This document shows positions 8,264 through 17,836 of a stretch of 64,000 nt of DNA, one piece after another. Source of the stretch: Bacteroidaceae bacterium (GTDB lineage Bacteria; Bacteroidota; Bacteroidia; Bacteroidales; Bacteroidaceae); the NCBI GenBank assembly GCA_900770655.1, contig CAAGLA010000035.1, positions 10,185-74,184 on the forward strand. Reading direction: 5' to 3'. Both the position numbers and the translations under genes were made by a program. How positions within the stretch are numbered: the stretch's first letter is position 1; each line of letters starts with the position of its first letter. The notes beneath the pieces were generated by a model. It saw only the letters and a list, made by a program, of their open reading frames with translations, had not been told where the DNA came from and ran no database searches.

Positions 8264-11200
8264 TTAGAGGTTTAACTTAATGTTAAGACCAAATGTGCGT
8301 GCCGATGGGAAGTTGAACACGTCAATACCGCCCAAGCCGTTGGCTGTTGACAATGAGACGTCGGGGTCTACCGGTGAATCCTTGTAAATGAAGAACAGGT
8401 TACGGCAAACAAGCGACAGGCTCAGGTTCTTGTTCTCGCCAAAGAGGTCGCGGAATGTGTAACCGAGTGAAAGCTCGCGCAGACGGAAGTTTGTTGCATC
8501 GTAGATATAATCTCCAATGTAGCTGTTGCCCACGAATGAGTAGTAGTCTTCAACAGCAACAACATTGCGGCCTTCGTTGAGGTACATACCAAGTCTTCCA
8601 TCGCTGGTGTATATACCGTTCTTTTCGGCATTGAGGCGTGCAGCACCGCTACGCTCCGAAGCACCCAGATAATCGAGCATTCCTTCGGTGAGTGAAATTA
8701 CCTTACCGCCAATACGTCCGTTTATAAGGAAGTAGAGCGAGAAGTTCTTGTATGTGAATGTGTTCGACCAAGACAGCTGGTACTTACTGTTTACGTTGCC
8801 GGCATATTTCTGGAATGTCTTGTTGGCATCGCGTACTTTCAGAAAACCACCGTCGGTAACCTCAACATAACCGCCAAGCGCAGGTTTGCCGTTGGTTATG
8901 TATATATCTCCGGCCTTGTTCACGAGTGTACTTATAACGTTTCCATTGTTGTCGGTAACTGGTGTGGTGCTATAGCGTGTAACCTGAACCTCTGTTGGTA
9001 TACGGTCAATGATTTCTGTAACAGTTGTTGTGTATTGGTAAACGTCTTCTTTGTAGCGGCGGAAGTCGGTATAGTATAGGTCGCCATACTCTCCACCCTT
9101 TCTGTAGAGCAACTGCAGTTTACCTTCGGCAAAAGAGGTTGCCATATCCTTGTGGTTACCCCATTTGTCCTTGCTGGTTGCCTCAATCTCGTTGTGGTTG
9201 TACGAGAAGTTGACCGATGTCTTCCAGCGCCAGTTTCTGCTCATCTTCCAGTCGTAGCCTACAGTGAGCTCAATACCCTGGTTGCGTATGATACCGCTGT
9301 TTACAGGCTGGTTCTTGCCGTTTGTGCCGGCTACCTCAAGGTATGAATTGTGCATTGCCGAATTGTAGTAGGTAATGTCGAGGTTCAAGCAATCGCGCAG
9401 GAACTGCATTTCAAGACCTGTTTCAAAAGACTTTGTCTTTTCAGGTATAGGAATGAAACGGTTGCGTGAGTTTACGGTTACAGTGTTGTTTACATTATTC
9501 TTTCTTACAAGGTCGTATGCAACGTTAGGAATAGAGTTACCTACCTCTGAATAGCTCAAACGGTATTTTGCGTATGTGAACCAGTTGGGCAGTTCTATAA
9601 TGTCGCTTAAAATGGCATTGGCACCTACACCAAAGTAGCCGTAGCTTTCGTCTGTTCCCAAGTGGCTGAACTGACGGAACGGGCGGTACCAGTCCTGACG
9701 GTACGATGCATCGACAAACAGGAAGTCCTTCCAGCCCACTTGTGCGGTAACAAGTGCTGCTTGGTCCCAGTTAGAGCTTGTGCTATTGCTTCTGTCGCCG
9801 GGGTTGCCATATTGCGGCTCAAAGCGGTTTATATCGGTAGAGATACCGGTAATCATTCCGTTCTGTAGCATAAACGAAGTAGCCTCGCCCAAGTATATGC
9901 TTGTGCTTGTGCCCTTAATGGTGTGTCCTACATAACCTGCAGTAGCCGACAGTGACCAGTCTTGGCCGAACTGCTTGTTGTAGGAGAGCATATAGTCGGT
10001 GTATATTTCATTGGTACGGCTGTTGTCGAGGAAATATGTTCCGTATTGGTACATACCTTGGTCGTACCAAGTAGATGCGTAACGGCCACCTTCGCTCTGG
10101 TATTTTGTGTGGTCTATAGATACGCGTGCTATGAAGTTGAGGCCTTCCAGAATCTTGAGGTTGGCATTGAATGAAGCCGAGAAACGCTCTTCGTCGGTTT
10201 CGCTGTAGTTCATATTGTTTAGCCAGTATGGGTTGTTGAACATTGGTCCCTGATATGCGTACTGCTGCATAGGGCCTTTCAACAGTTCGTGGCCTAATTG
10301 CTCTATGTAAAGGCCGCCGCCGGCATCGATGTAATAGAGTTGTGCTCCATTTCCGAAGTCGTCGCCCGATGACCACCACTCGCCCTGTGCCGAATAGTTG
10401 TCCTTGTAGTAGTCCATATCTACATCGCGTGGGGTGGTGTAGAGGTGGTAGATTGGGTTGCCTATGGTACCACCGCCAACACGGTTCTTTGTCTTGGCTT
10501 GGTTGTAGCTGACATTCACACCAATTGTAAGGCGGTCCCAAAGATTATAGTTCTGGCGGAAAGAGAATGTGTTACGGTTGTAACGGTTGCTCTCTATCAT
10601 ACCTATTGAATGGGTGTTAGAGTAAGATGCGTATGTCTGTATCTTTTCGGTACCGCCGGAAACAGAAATAGAATTTGTGGTGTTTACTCCCCAATCAAAG
10701 AATTCTGCAACATCGTCTTTTGCATAGTTGCGCAGGTGTGCTTGGAACATATTCGGTGTTCCGTCGGCATTTGCCTGAGGGAAGTATTTCTTGTCGGGTG
10801 CATATTCATAGATATGTGTACCGCTGCCGCTTAGCCTGTCGCCCCAACTGTTGTAGTTGAGGGTAGAGGTGCCGGCGCGGAAGGCTCCGTATGCATTCTG
10901 GAATTCGGGAACAATAAGCGGTGTGTCGAATGTTGTGTTTGAATTGAATGTGACTTCCATTCTGCCCTCTCTACCCTTTTTGGTTGTAATCATAATTACA
11001 CCGTTAGCGGCACGTGAACCGTAAAGGGCGGCTGCGTTGGCACCCTTAAGAACGTTCATAGACTCAATGTCGTCTGGGTTAATCATTGAGAGTGGGTCGC
11101 TGCCTTCGGTTGTGCCACCTTCGGTCAGTGCACTGGCTTCGCCTATTTGCCCGCGTATGTTGTTTGTCAAAGGAATTCCGTCGACAACAATAAGCGGAGC

Positions 11201-11779
11201 GTTGTCGCCCATAATAGACTTGTTTCCGCGCAGTGTAATCTTTGATGCACCACCGGCACCGCCGGCACTTGGAGTAATTGTAATACCCGAAACCTTTCCT
11301 TCGAGAGAGTTTACAAGGTTTACATCCTGTACCTGAAGCATATCGGCAGCCTTAATGAGCTGTGTTGAGTATGTAAGCGACTTCTCTTTACGCATAATAC
11401 CCATAGCTGTTACAACCACCTCGTCGAGCGCAGTTGTCTCTTCCTGCATAACAAAGTTCAAGACACCGCCGTTCCATACTTGGTCGTCGCAGGTGTAGCC
11501 CATAAGTGTAGCACGAATGGTAGAACCTTGTTGAACATTGCTCAGTTCATAATTTCCATCAAAGTCCATTACTGCTGTCGAGTTTGTAGTGCCTACCACA
11601 TATACCACAGCGCCAAGCATACCTTCTCCATTACTGTCTTTCACAGTACCTCTGACGGTTCCGTACTGCTGTTGCTGTACAGACGCCTCTTCTGCCCAAG
11701 CCTCGGCGGGCAATAGGGATAGTGTAAATCCCATAATAGTTGCCGCAATAAGCGACTTTCCAACCGATTTTAGATTCAT
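8264..11779 (-). CDS. SusC/RagA-like TonB-dependent outer-membrane transporter
   Basis: An 1171-residue SusC-family transporter that imports oligosaccharides across the outer membrane with TonB energy. I start it at the ATG at 11779 (MNLKSVGKSLIAA), because this gives a normal signal peptide ending near PAEAWA; an in-frame ATG 30 bases upstream adds residues before it. Next come a carboxypeptidase-D-regulatory-like domain (GTVRGTVKDSNGEGMLGA), the SusC signature around ALDEVVVTAMGI, the plug domain (NSLEGKVSGI, LIVVDGIPL, NVLKGANAAALYGSRAANG) and a long beta-barrel ending FGLNIKLNL. There is no N-terminal STN domain, so no anti-sigma signalling is expected. It is first in the susC-susD(-GH85) locus. 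No HTCS, SusR or ECF/anti-sigma regulator lies beside it. Confidence 0.96.
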   Translation of the reverse strand: MNLKSVGKSLIAATIMGFTLSLLPAEAWAEEASVQQQQYGTVRGTVKDSNGEGMLGAVVYVVGTTNSTAVMDFDGNYELSNVQQGSTIRATLMGYTCDDQVWNGGVLNFVMQEETTALDEVVVTAMGIMRKEKSLTYSTQLIKAADMLQVQDVNLVNSLEGKVSGITITPSAGGAGGASKITLRGNKSIMGDNAPLIVVDGIPLTNNIRGQIGEASALTEGGTTEGSDPLSMINPDDIESMNVLKGANAAALYGSRAANGVIMITTKKGREGRMEVTFNSNTTFDTPLIVPEFQNAYGAFRAGTSTLNYNSWGDRLSGSGTHIYEYAPDKKYFPQANADGTPNMFQAHLRNYAKDDVAEFFDWGVNTTNSISVSGGTEKIQTYASYSNTHSIGMIESNRYNRNTFSFRQNYNLWDRLTIGVNVSYNQAKTKNRVGGGTIGNPIYHLYTTPRDVDMDYYKDNYSAQGEWWSSGDDFGNGAQLYYIDAGGGLYIEQLGHELLKGPMQQYAYQGPMFNNPYWLNNMNYSETDEERFSASFNANLKILEGLNFIARVSIDHTKYQSEGGRYASTWYDQGMYQYGTYFLDNSRTNEIYTDYMLSYNKQFGQDWSLSATAGYVGHTIKGTSTSIYLGEATSFMLQNGMITGISTDINRFEPQYGNPGDRSNSTSSNWDQAALVTAQVGWKDFLFVDASYRQDWYRPFRQFSHLGTDESYGYFGVGANAILSDIIELPNWFTYAKYRLSYSEVGNSIPNVAYDLVRKNNVNNTVTVNSRNRFIPIPEKTKSFETGLEMQFLRDCLNLDITYYNSAMHNSYLEVAGTNGKNQPVNSGIIRNQGIELTVGYDWKMSRNWRWKTSVNFSYNHNEIEATSKDKWGNHKDMATSFAEGKLQLLYRKGGEYGDLYYTDFRRYKEDVYQYTTTVTEIIDRIPTEVQVTRYSTTPVTDNNGNVISTLVNKAGDIYITNGKPALGGYVEVTDGGFLKVRDANKTFQKYAGNVNSKYQLSWSNTFTYKNFSLYFLINGRIGGKVISLTEGMLDYLGASERSGAARLNAEKNGIYTSDGRLGMYLNEGRNVVAVEDYYSFVGNSYIGDYIYDATNFRLRELSLGYTFRDLFGENKNLSLSLVCRNLFFIYKDSPVDPDVSLSTANGLGGIDVFNFPSARTFGLNIKLNL

Positions 11780-12056
11780 ATTAAGTTTGTTTAGTTTTGG
11801 AAGCTGCACACGGGGGTGTATGAATGCTCCCTTTGGTTAAAGTTTGTTCTTTAGTGGGTAAATTGTTTAATTACAAGCAATCTATAAAAAAGGTAAAAAT
11901 TCTATATAATTATTCAATTTAAACATTGTTCCAAAAATAATGAAATATTTGAATGGTATAAAGATTTTGAATGTTTTTTTATATCCGGAGCTGTTAAAAA
12001 GCAATTTTTATCACTATTATCTTCTTTATTCTATTTTTACACCTTTTTGTAAATGA
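11780..12056 (-). promoter_or_regulatory. susC upstream region
   Basis: About 280 bases of AT-rich non-coding DNA between susC and the korB terminator. On the minus strand TATTTTTG at 11932-11939 fits the -7 consensus and would give a leader of about 145 bases. No -33 TTTG was found at the right distance, and no operator repeat or riboswitch was recognised. A long leader is common upstream of susC genes. Confidence 0.35.
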
Positions 12057-12093
12057 AATTCCGGCGTGCGCCTAATGGCCGCACGCCGGAATT
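12057..12093 (-). terminator. Terminator after korB
   Basis: A GC-rich 14-bp perfect stem (12057-12070 with 12080-12093) around a 9-base loop, about 90 bases after the korB stop and just before the susC leader. The stretch between it and korB (12094-12182) holds a smaller TATGCT/AGCATA hairpin and no gene. Confidence 0.75.
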
Positions 12094-12182
12094 CTTTCAG
12101 TAATAAATACAACGGTTGAGTGATTTGTGTTTCTGCTATGCTGTAGCATACAAAAACCGCTTTTTTCATTTGCCTTAGTATT

Positions 12183-13187
12183 CTACTTTATCTCCCACGT
12201 TTCGTTGGTTTCGAGCAGTTGGGTGAATGTGTGGTAGCCTTTGCTCTCCTTTACCTCTTCTATCTGTGCGTGTACGGCGTCGTTGTATGTCACGGCCTCC
12301 ACGTCGCGAATTACACCAAGTGCAACGGGGAAGTCGGGGCCTTCCATAAGCGCGAGTTTCAGGTGTAGTGTGGTATCTTTGCAGTGTGCGTCGTGAACAA
12401 GAATGTCATTCTCTGTTATACCGTTCTCGCCAACCTTTACAACCTTAAGGCCGAACCCTTCCTGAACAAGGCCGAACTCCTTGTTTTCGCCGAAAAGCAT
12501 AGGTTTGCCGTGTTCAAGGTATATCGCGTTTTTTGCGCGGCCCTCTTTGGTGTAAACGCTCTCGTGTGTTCCGTTGTTGAATATTACACAGTTCTGCAAC
12601 ACCTCGGTTACCGAAGCGCCCTTGTGCTTGGCTGCAGCCTTAAGGCACTCTACTGCAGCCTGCATATCTGTTGCCACGCATCGTGCAAAGAAGTTGCCGC
12701 GTGCGCCGAAACAGAGTTCTGCGGGGCGGAAGGGGTCTTCAACGGTTCCGTAAGGCGAGGACTTGCTCACAAAACCGCGTACCGATGTTGGTGAATACTG
12801 CCCTTTGGTGAGGCCGTAGATGCGGTTATTGAGCAGAATCATATTGAGGTCAATGTTCCTTCTCACGGCGTGAATGAAGTGGTTGCCGCCAATGGCAAGG
12901 CCGTCGCCGTCGCCCGAAACCTGCCAAATTGTAAGTTCCGGGTTGGCCAGCTTGGCACCTGTGGCTATGGCAGCCGAACGCCCGTGAATGGTGTGGAAAC
13001 CGTATGTGTTCATATAATAGGGCAGGCGCGATGAACAGCCGATACCCGAAATTACGGCAATGTTGTGCGGAGCTATGCCTATTTCGCTCATTGCCTTGTG
13101 CAGTGCGCCCAAGAAGGAGTGGTCGCCACATCCCGGACACCAACGTGGTTGGCCGAATTTGTAATCTTGTGCTTTGTATTCGCTCAT
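12183..13187 (-). CDS. korB: 2-oxoglutarate:ferredoxin oxidoreductase subunit beta
   Basis: A 334-residue beta subunit of a 2-oxoacid:ferredoxin oxidoreductase, the TPP-binding half of the enzyme that turns 2-oxoglutarate plus CoA into succinyl-CoA, CO2 and reduced ferredoxin. RWCPGCGDHS near residues 15-24 is the conserved N-terminal motif, and the TPP motif runs from SGDGDGLAIGGNH to the NN pair about 30 residues later. Family subunits bind an Fe4S4 cluster through cysteines including those of CPGC. It starts 3 bases after the korA stop, so the two are coupled. The substrate assignment to 2-oxoglutarate rests on overall resemblance; a different 2-oxoacid is possible. Confidence 0.92.
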   Translation of the reverse strand: MSEYKAQDYKFGQPRWCPGCGDHSFLGALHKAMSEIGIAPHNIAVISGIGCSSRLPYYMNTYGFHTIHGRSAAIATGAKLANPELTIWQVSGDGDGLAIGGNHFIHAVRRNIDLNMILLNNRIYGLTKGQYSPTSVRGFVSKSSPYGTVEDPFRPAELCFGARGNFFARCVATDMQAAVECLKAAAKHKGASVTEVLQNCVIFNNGTHESVYTKEGRAKNAIYLEHGKPMLFGENKEFGLVQEGFGLKVVKVGENGITENDILVHDAHCKDTTLHLKLALMEGPDFPVALGVIRDVEAVTYNDAVHAQIEEVKESKGYHTFTQLLETNETWEIK

Positions 13188-13190
13188 ATC

Positions 13191-15044
13191 TTAACCCTCC
13201 ATAATTTTAGTGAATGACTCAACCAATGCTGCAACGGTAAACGGCTGGCCTTTTACTTCGTTGTACTGGTGTAATTCTATCCCCTCGAACTTTGTGCGAA
13301 GGTATCCTGCAAACTGTCCCATATTCTGTTCGGCAACGACAATCTTCTTGTAGCTGCGCAGAATATCTCCGGTGTTTTTTGGCAGCGGGTTTATATATTG
13401 GAAATGTGCCAGAGCAACCTTCTTGCCATCGTTTCTCATCTGCTGCATTGCATCGCTTAGGTGGCCGTATGTGCCGCCGAATCCAATAATCAGCAGGTCG
13501 GCATCTTCGTCGCCTTCCACTTTCTGTGCCGGGATAGTTGCCGCAATGTTTTCAACCTTTCTTGCTCTTGTCTCAACCATACTGTGGTGGTTGGCAGGGT
13601 CGTTGCTTATAGCTCCGGTGGCTGCACTCTTTTCAAGGCCGCCTATGCGGTGAGCAAAACCGGGTGTGCCGGGTACAGCCCAGTAGCGCGCTCCTGTTTC
13701 GGGGTTGCGCTTGTAGGGGCTCCAGTCGCCCTGCATATCTTCTGTTACGTATGGTGGCTTAATTTCGGGGTATTTTGCAATGTCGGGCAATCTCCAAGCG
13801 GCGGAACCGTTGGCTATGAATGCGTCGCTTAGCAGAATTACCGGTGTCATATATTCTACTGCTATGCGGCAGGCTTCAAAGGCTGCGTCGAAACAGTTGG
13901 TAGGCGATGTGGCGGCAATTACAGGCATAGGGCTTTCGCCGTTGCGCCCATAGAGAGCCTGCAAGAGGTCGGTCTGCTCGCTCTTTGTGGGAAGTCCTGT
14001 TGAAGGACCTCCACGCTGTACGTCTATTATCACCAATGGCAATTCTGTTATTACAGCAAGGTTAATGGCTTCGCTCTTAAGGCAAATGCCCGGGCCCGAA
14101 GTTGATGTGCAGGCAAGTGCGCCGGCGTATGCAGCTCCCACAGCCGATGCGCAGCCGGCTATCTCGTCTTCGGCCTGCATTGTAACAACACCGAGCGATT
14201 TGTGTTTTGCGAGTTCGTGCAGAATGTCTGTTGCCGGAGTAATGGGGTAGGAACCTAAGAACAGTCTCATTCCAGCCTTTTCGGCTGCTGCCATAAGGCC
14301 GTAGGCGATAGCTTTGTTTCCGTTTATCTCCATATAACGCCCCTTCTTGCTTGTGGCGTCGCTTTCAATTCGGTATGTGTGCAGGGTTGTTGTGTGGGTA
14401 TTGTGTCCCATATCGTAACCGGCACGAAGCACCTTTATGTTCGCCTCGGCAATTTCGGGTTTCTTGGCAAACTTGGTACGGAGCATATTTTCGGCGAGCG
14501 AGAGGTCGCGGTCGTAAATCCAGCATACAAGGCCAAGAGCAAGCATATTCTTGCAACGGAGTATGCTCTTGTTGTCGAGCCCGCTATCCTTCAGTGTCTC
14601 TTGGCAAAGAGAGGTTATGGGGCAAGGAACAACCTCGCAGGTTATCCCAAGTTCTGCTATTGGGTCGTCGCTCTTGAATTCGGCTTTCTGAAGGTCTTTT
14701 TCTGTAAACGAGTCGATGTCTATTATTATGGCTCCCGAAGCTTTGCAATGCTTGTGCTGTGTCTTTAGCGCTGCGGGGTTCATTGCTATGAGCACGTCGC
14801 ATTTGTCGCCCGGTGTCAAGACCTTGTCGGCACCAATGTGCACCTGAAAACCTGAAACTCCGGTGAGTACTCCTTGCGGAGCGCGAATGTCGGCCGGGTA
14901 GTCGGGGAATGTGCATATATCATTTCCGACAGTGGCCGATATGGTGGAGAAGATATTTCCTGCAAGCTGCATACCGTCGCCCGAGTCGCCTGAGAAGCGA
15001 ACGACAATTTGGTCCACCTTCTGTGTTTTTTCTTTGTCTGCCAT
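13191..15044 (-). CDS. korA: 2-oxoglutarate:ferredoxin oxidoreductase subunit alpha (gamma-alpha fusion)
   Basis: A 617-residue alpha subunit in which the gamma domain (about 1-190, FSGDSGDGMQLAGN) is fused in front of the alpha domain, as is usual for KorA in Bacteroidota and Actinobacteria. The alpha part shows GSYPITPATDILHELA, MQAEDEIAGCASAVGAAYAG and TSTSGPGICLKSEAINLA, typical of the pyrimidine-binding domain of TPP-dependent oxidoreductases. It works with KorB in the reductive or oxidative TCA branch of anaerobes. The 189 bases before the start contain the terminator of the next gene and no exact TAnnTTTG box. Confidence 0.93.
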   Translation of the reverse strand: MADKEKTQKVDQIVVRFSGDSGDGMQLAGNIFSTISATVGNDICTFPDYPADIRAPQGVLTGVSGFQVHIGADKVLTPGDKCDVLIAMNPAALKTQHKHCKASGAIIIDIDSFTEKDLQKAEFKSDDPIAELGITCEVVPCPITSLCQETLKDSGLDNKSILRCKNMLALGLVCWIYDRDLSLAENMLRTKFAKKPEIAEANIKVLRAGYDMGHNTHTTTLHTYRIESDATSKKGRYMEINGNKAIAYGLMAAAEKAGMRLFLGSYPITPATDILHELAKHKSLGVVTMQAEDEIAGCASAVGAAYAGALACTSTSGPGICLKSEAINLAVITELPLVIIDVQRGGPSTGLPTKSEQTDLLQALYGRNGESPMPVIAATSPTNCFDAAFEACRIAVEYMTPVILLSDAFIANGSAAWRLPDIAKYPEIKPPYVTEDMQGDWSPYKRNPETGARYWAVPGTPGFAHRIGGLEKSAATGAISNDPANHHSMVETRARKVENIAATIPAQKVEGDEDADLLIIGFGGTYGHLSDAMQQMRNDGKKVALAHFQYINPLPKNTGDILRSYKKIVVAEQNMGQFAGYLRTKFEGIELHQYNEVKGQPFTVAALVESFTKIMEG

Positions 15045-15182
15045 TTTATTTAAGTTCTATAAATTAGTAATCTATTTCACTTGTATGTTTGTATGTGCCA
15101 AATTTCGTAAACATTTATGAAAGAATGAAATTTTTTACGAAAAAGATTGCTGCATTTTATAGATACTTCTTCTGCCTGTTGA

Positions 15183-15222
15183 AAACGTCAGAGGGTTGCC
15201 GCACGGCAACCCTCTGACGTTT
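15183..15222 (-). terminator. Terminator after the outer-membrane barrel gene
   Basis: An 18-bp perfect inverted repeat (15183-15200 with 15205-15222, loop GCAC) 10 bases downstream of the 15233-17716 gene. Confidence 0.8.
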
Positions 15223-15232
15223 AACGTATTGG

Positions 15233-17716
15233 TTACATATCTCCCATTCCTTCCATATCGTCGTAGCCGCTCGAAGGCATCTCTTGACGTTGGTTGCGGT
15301 TAGGTTTTCTGGAATTCATATTGCCGAAACTGTATGTGAGCGTTATGCTGAATCGGCGTCCGCCGTGGCTGCTCTCGGAATCGCGAATGAAGCTGTTGTT
15401 TCTTGTAATAGTGTGCCAGCCTCTTGAATCCAGAAGGTCGCGGGCGTTTACGCTTAGGCTCCAACTGCGGTTGAACATCTTGCGCAGGCCGATATCGAGC
15501 GAGTAGCTTGGCTCGCGGTGTCCCTGTGCCACAATGCGCTTGGCATTGTAACGGCCGGTAATCTGCATTGTAACGCTCCACGGGAGTATAACGCTTGCTG
15601 TCATTCTGGCATTCCAAGAGAAGTTCTCATCGGCCTCGCCGGTTATATCTTGCCCTTGTATTGTGTATTTGAAGCCGTCGAGGCGGTAGTAGAACAGGTT
15701 TACGGTCGTAGTGAGGTCGAGTCTCTTGAAAAGCTTGTTCTTTCCAATAATTTCTAGACCGGCCGATTGTGTGCTGGCTACATTCTCGCTTGTTGTGTAT
15801 ATAACCTGTCCTGAATTATAGCTTATGCGCTCAATTACATCTTCTGTTGTGCGGTAGTATCCCGAAACAGACAGTGTGTGGTTGTCCCAGTTCTTTATAT
15901 AGTTGAGTTCGTATGCATTTGAATACTCCGGAGTGAGTCCCGGGTTACCGAACGATATGTTTGTCGAATCGCTAATGTTCTGGAAACTGTTGAGCTGTCC
16001 TCCCCACGGGCGGCGCAGACGGCGGGTGTAGTTCACCTGAATTTCGTGTCCTTCACCAATTTCATAGCTGAGGAATGCGCTTGGGAATAGCTGGAAGAAA
16101 TCTTTCTTGCTCCAGCCGGGCAGTTGCCCGCTCTCCTCTTCGGCTATGCCGTAGGAGCGTGTTCTCACGTTCCAGTATTCACCGCGAAGGCCTATCTGGA
16201 ACCCGAGCTTGCCTATACGGCCCGAATATGTTCCATAAATGGCGTGGGTGTCCTGCTTGTAGCGGAACTTGTTGTAGAGCCCGCGGTCTATTACTTGGTG
16301 GTCTATGTCGTTGTATGTAATTACAGGACTGTTGTCGTCGGACAAATTGCCCGAATAACCCGCTTCAATGCGGTTGTTGTCATTTATCTTGTATTCGTAG
16401 TCGAGTTTAATTTCGGTGTTGGTGCTGTTGTTCTCACCGTCTTGGAACTGGTAGCTGTTGTGTGTAATGGGGGAAACGCCCAAGAACTCTGTCGACTGCA
16501 AGTATGTTGCATCGCGTTTCTGGCTCCAGCGGTGGTGCCCCACAGAGAAGTCGAGGAAGTGGCTGTCGCTCCAGCGGTGTGTATAGCCTAGTTCTACATT
16601 GTACATACGGGGGCTTCCTTCCTGCGAAGTGGTGCGCAGGCGTCTTTGGGTGGGGGCTCCCTGTGTCCCATCGCTATTAATGGCACCGCTTTCGGCAACT
16701 ACACGGCTGTTGTGCTTGCCGTCTCCGTACATTCCCATTATGTTGGCATAAATCTCGTCTGTTTCGGTAAAGCGCCAAGTAAAGCCTGCACGGCCGAATA
16801 TGTTGTTGGGGTTGTGGCTGCCGGTACTTGTTTGGTTAAGGTAGCTGCCGGGCGCTCCGAAATAGCGTGTGTGTGTGGTTCCTTCGTTCTCAAACTCCAT
16901 ATTGCGGTAGTTTATTCCGGCGTATGCGTCGAACTTGCCGCTGCTGTAGTTTATATTGCCGCCGGCATTGTAGCCACCCTCAGAATCTCCGCCGGCCTGC
17001 AGGCTGCCGTAGTATCCGGCATCGCGGTCGCGCTTCAGGATAATGTTTATGATACCTGCTGTGCCTTCGGGCGAGTGTTTGGCCGAAGGGTTGGTTATGA
17101 CTTCAATCTTCTCTATGGAACCGGCAGGCATCTGTTGCAGAATGTCGCCCTGATTGTCACTTGTTATGCCGCTTGCCTTGCCGTTTATCCAAATTGTAAC
17201 GCTCTCGCTGCCACGAAGCGATACTGTACCCTCGTTGTCTACTTCTACCGAAGGTATGTCTGTCAGTACGTCGCTTGCCGAACCGCCTGTTGCTGCAATG
17301 CTCTGGTCAACGGTAAATACCCGCTTGTCAATCTCGAAACTCATCTGTGAGCGCTGTTCGGTAACAACAACCTCCTGCAAGAGTTTGCGGTCAGTCCCCA
17401 TTCCAACATCGCCCAAATTCACTCTCTTGCGGCTTGGTGTAATCTCAAACGTGCGTGTAACCGTTGTGTAGCCCACAAGCGAGAACTGGAGCGTGTATTT
17501 CCCGTCGGCAAGGTTGCCTATGGTGAATGAACCGTCATCGTTGCTGCTGCAACCGTCTGTAGGTACTGTGCTGCCGTCGGGTATCAAGGCCACTGTGACA
17601 AAGCCCAGAGGTTCGCTGGTTTCGTTGTCGAAAATCTTGCCGTTTACATTGCCTGTGTTCTGTGCAAAGAGGGCAAGTGGAATTATCATAAAGAGTGCGA
17701 GTAATGCTCTTTTCAT
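15233..17716 (-). CDS. TonB-receptor-like outer-membrane beta-barrel protein
   Basis: An 827-residue outer-membrane protein of the PF14905 (outer membrane protein beta-barrel family) type. It has a signal peptide (residues 1-18, ALFAQ), then a carboxypeptidase-regulatory-like domain (GNVNGKIFDNETSEPLGFV to about residue 100), a plug-like region with LLQEVVVTEQRSQ and VEVDNEGTVSLRGSESVTIWINGKASG, and a long barrel. The C-terminal tail after the barrel is Met/Gly-rich (SSGYDDMEGMGDM). Such proteins sit beside many kinds of genes in Bacteroidota and their ligands are mostly unknown; no neighbour indicates the substrate here. It appears to be a single-gene unit with a -7 box just upstream and a strong terminator. 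Confidence 0.85.
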   Translation of the reverse strand: MKRALLALFMIIPLALFAQNTGNVNGKIFDNETSEPLGFVTVALIPDGSTVPTDGCSSNDDGSFTIGNLADGKYTLQFSLVGYTTVTRTFEITPSRKRVNLGDVGMGTDRKLLQEVVVTEQRSQMSFEIDKRVFTVDQSIAATGGSASDVLTDIPSVEVDNEGTVSLRGSESVTIWINGKASGITSDNQGDILQQMPAGSIEKIEVITNPSAKHSPEGTAGIINIILKRDRDAGYYGSLQAGGDSEGGYNAGGNINYSSGKFDAYAGINYRNMEFENEGTTHTRYFGAPGSYLNQTSTGSHNPNNIFGRAGFTWRFTETDEIYANIMGMYGDGKHNSRVVAESGAINSDGTQGAPTQRRLRTTSQEGSPRMYNVELGYTHRWSDSHFLDFSVGHHRWSQKRDATYLQSTEFLGVSPITHNSYQFQDGENNSTNTEIKLDYEYKINDNNRIEAGYSGNLSDDNSPVITYNDIDHQVIDRGLYNKFRYKQDTHAIYGTYSGRIGKLGFQIGLRGEYWNVRTRSYGIAEEESGQLPGWSKKDFFQLFPSAFLSYEIGEGHEIQVNYTRRLRRPWGGQLNSFQNISDSTNISFGNPGLTPEYSNAYELNYIKNWDNHTLSVSGYYRTTEDVIERISYNSGQVIYTTSENVASTQSAGLEIIGKNKLFKRLDLTTTVNLFYYRLDGFKYTIQGQDITGEADENFSWNARMTASVILPWSVTMQITGRYNAKRIVAQGHREPSYSLDIGLRKMFNRSWSLSVNARDLLDSRGWHTITRNNSFIRDSESSHGGRRFSITLTYSFGNMNSRKPNRNQRQEMPSSGYDDMEGMGDM

Positions 17717-17751
17717 TGTATGGTAAATTTGTTTTACTTTGAATTTGTGTG

Positions 17752-17759
17752 CAAAGGTA
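17752..17759 (-). promoter_or_regulatory. -7 box of the outer-membrane barrel gene
   Basis: The minus strand reads TACCTTTG (TAnnTTTG), 36 bases before the start codon. No -33 TTTG at the standard distance. Confidence 0.45.
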
Positions 17760-17836
17760 CTTAATCGTATGTTATAAACCTAAAAAAAGATGATCTATAA
17801 ATAAACTTGTTGTTAAAATATTATTGATGCGCTCCT

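Noticed and set aside
13188..13190. Possible korA-korB fusion
   Set aside because: There is a stop and a 3-base gap; two separate coupled subunits.
16646..17350. 234-codon plus-strand frame opposite the outer-membrane barrel gene
   Set aside because: Antisense shadow; no domain and the sense gene has clear family motifs.
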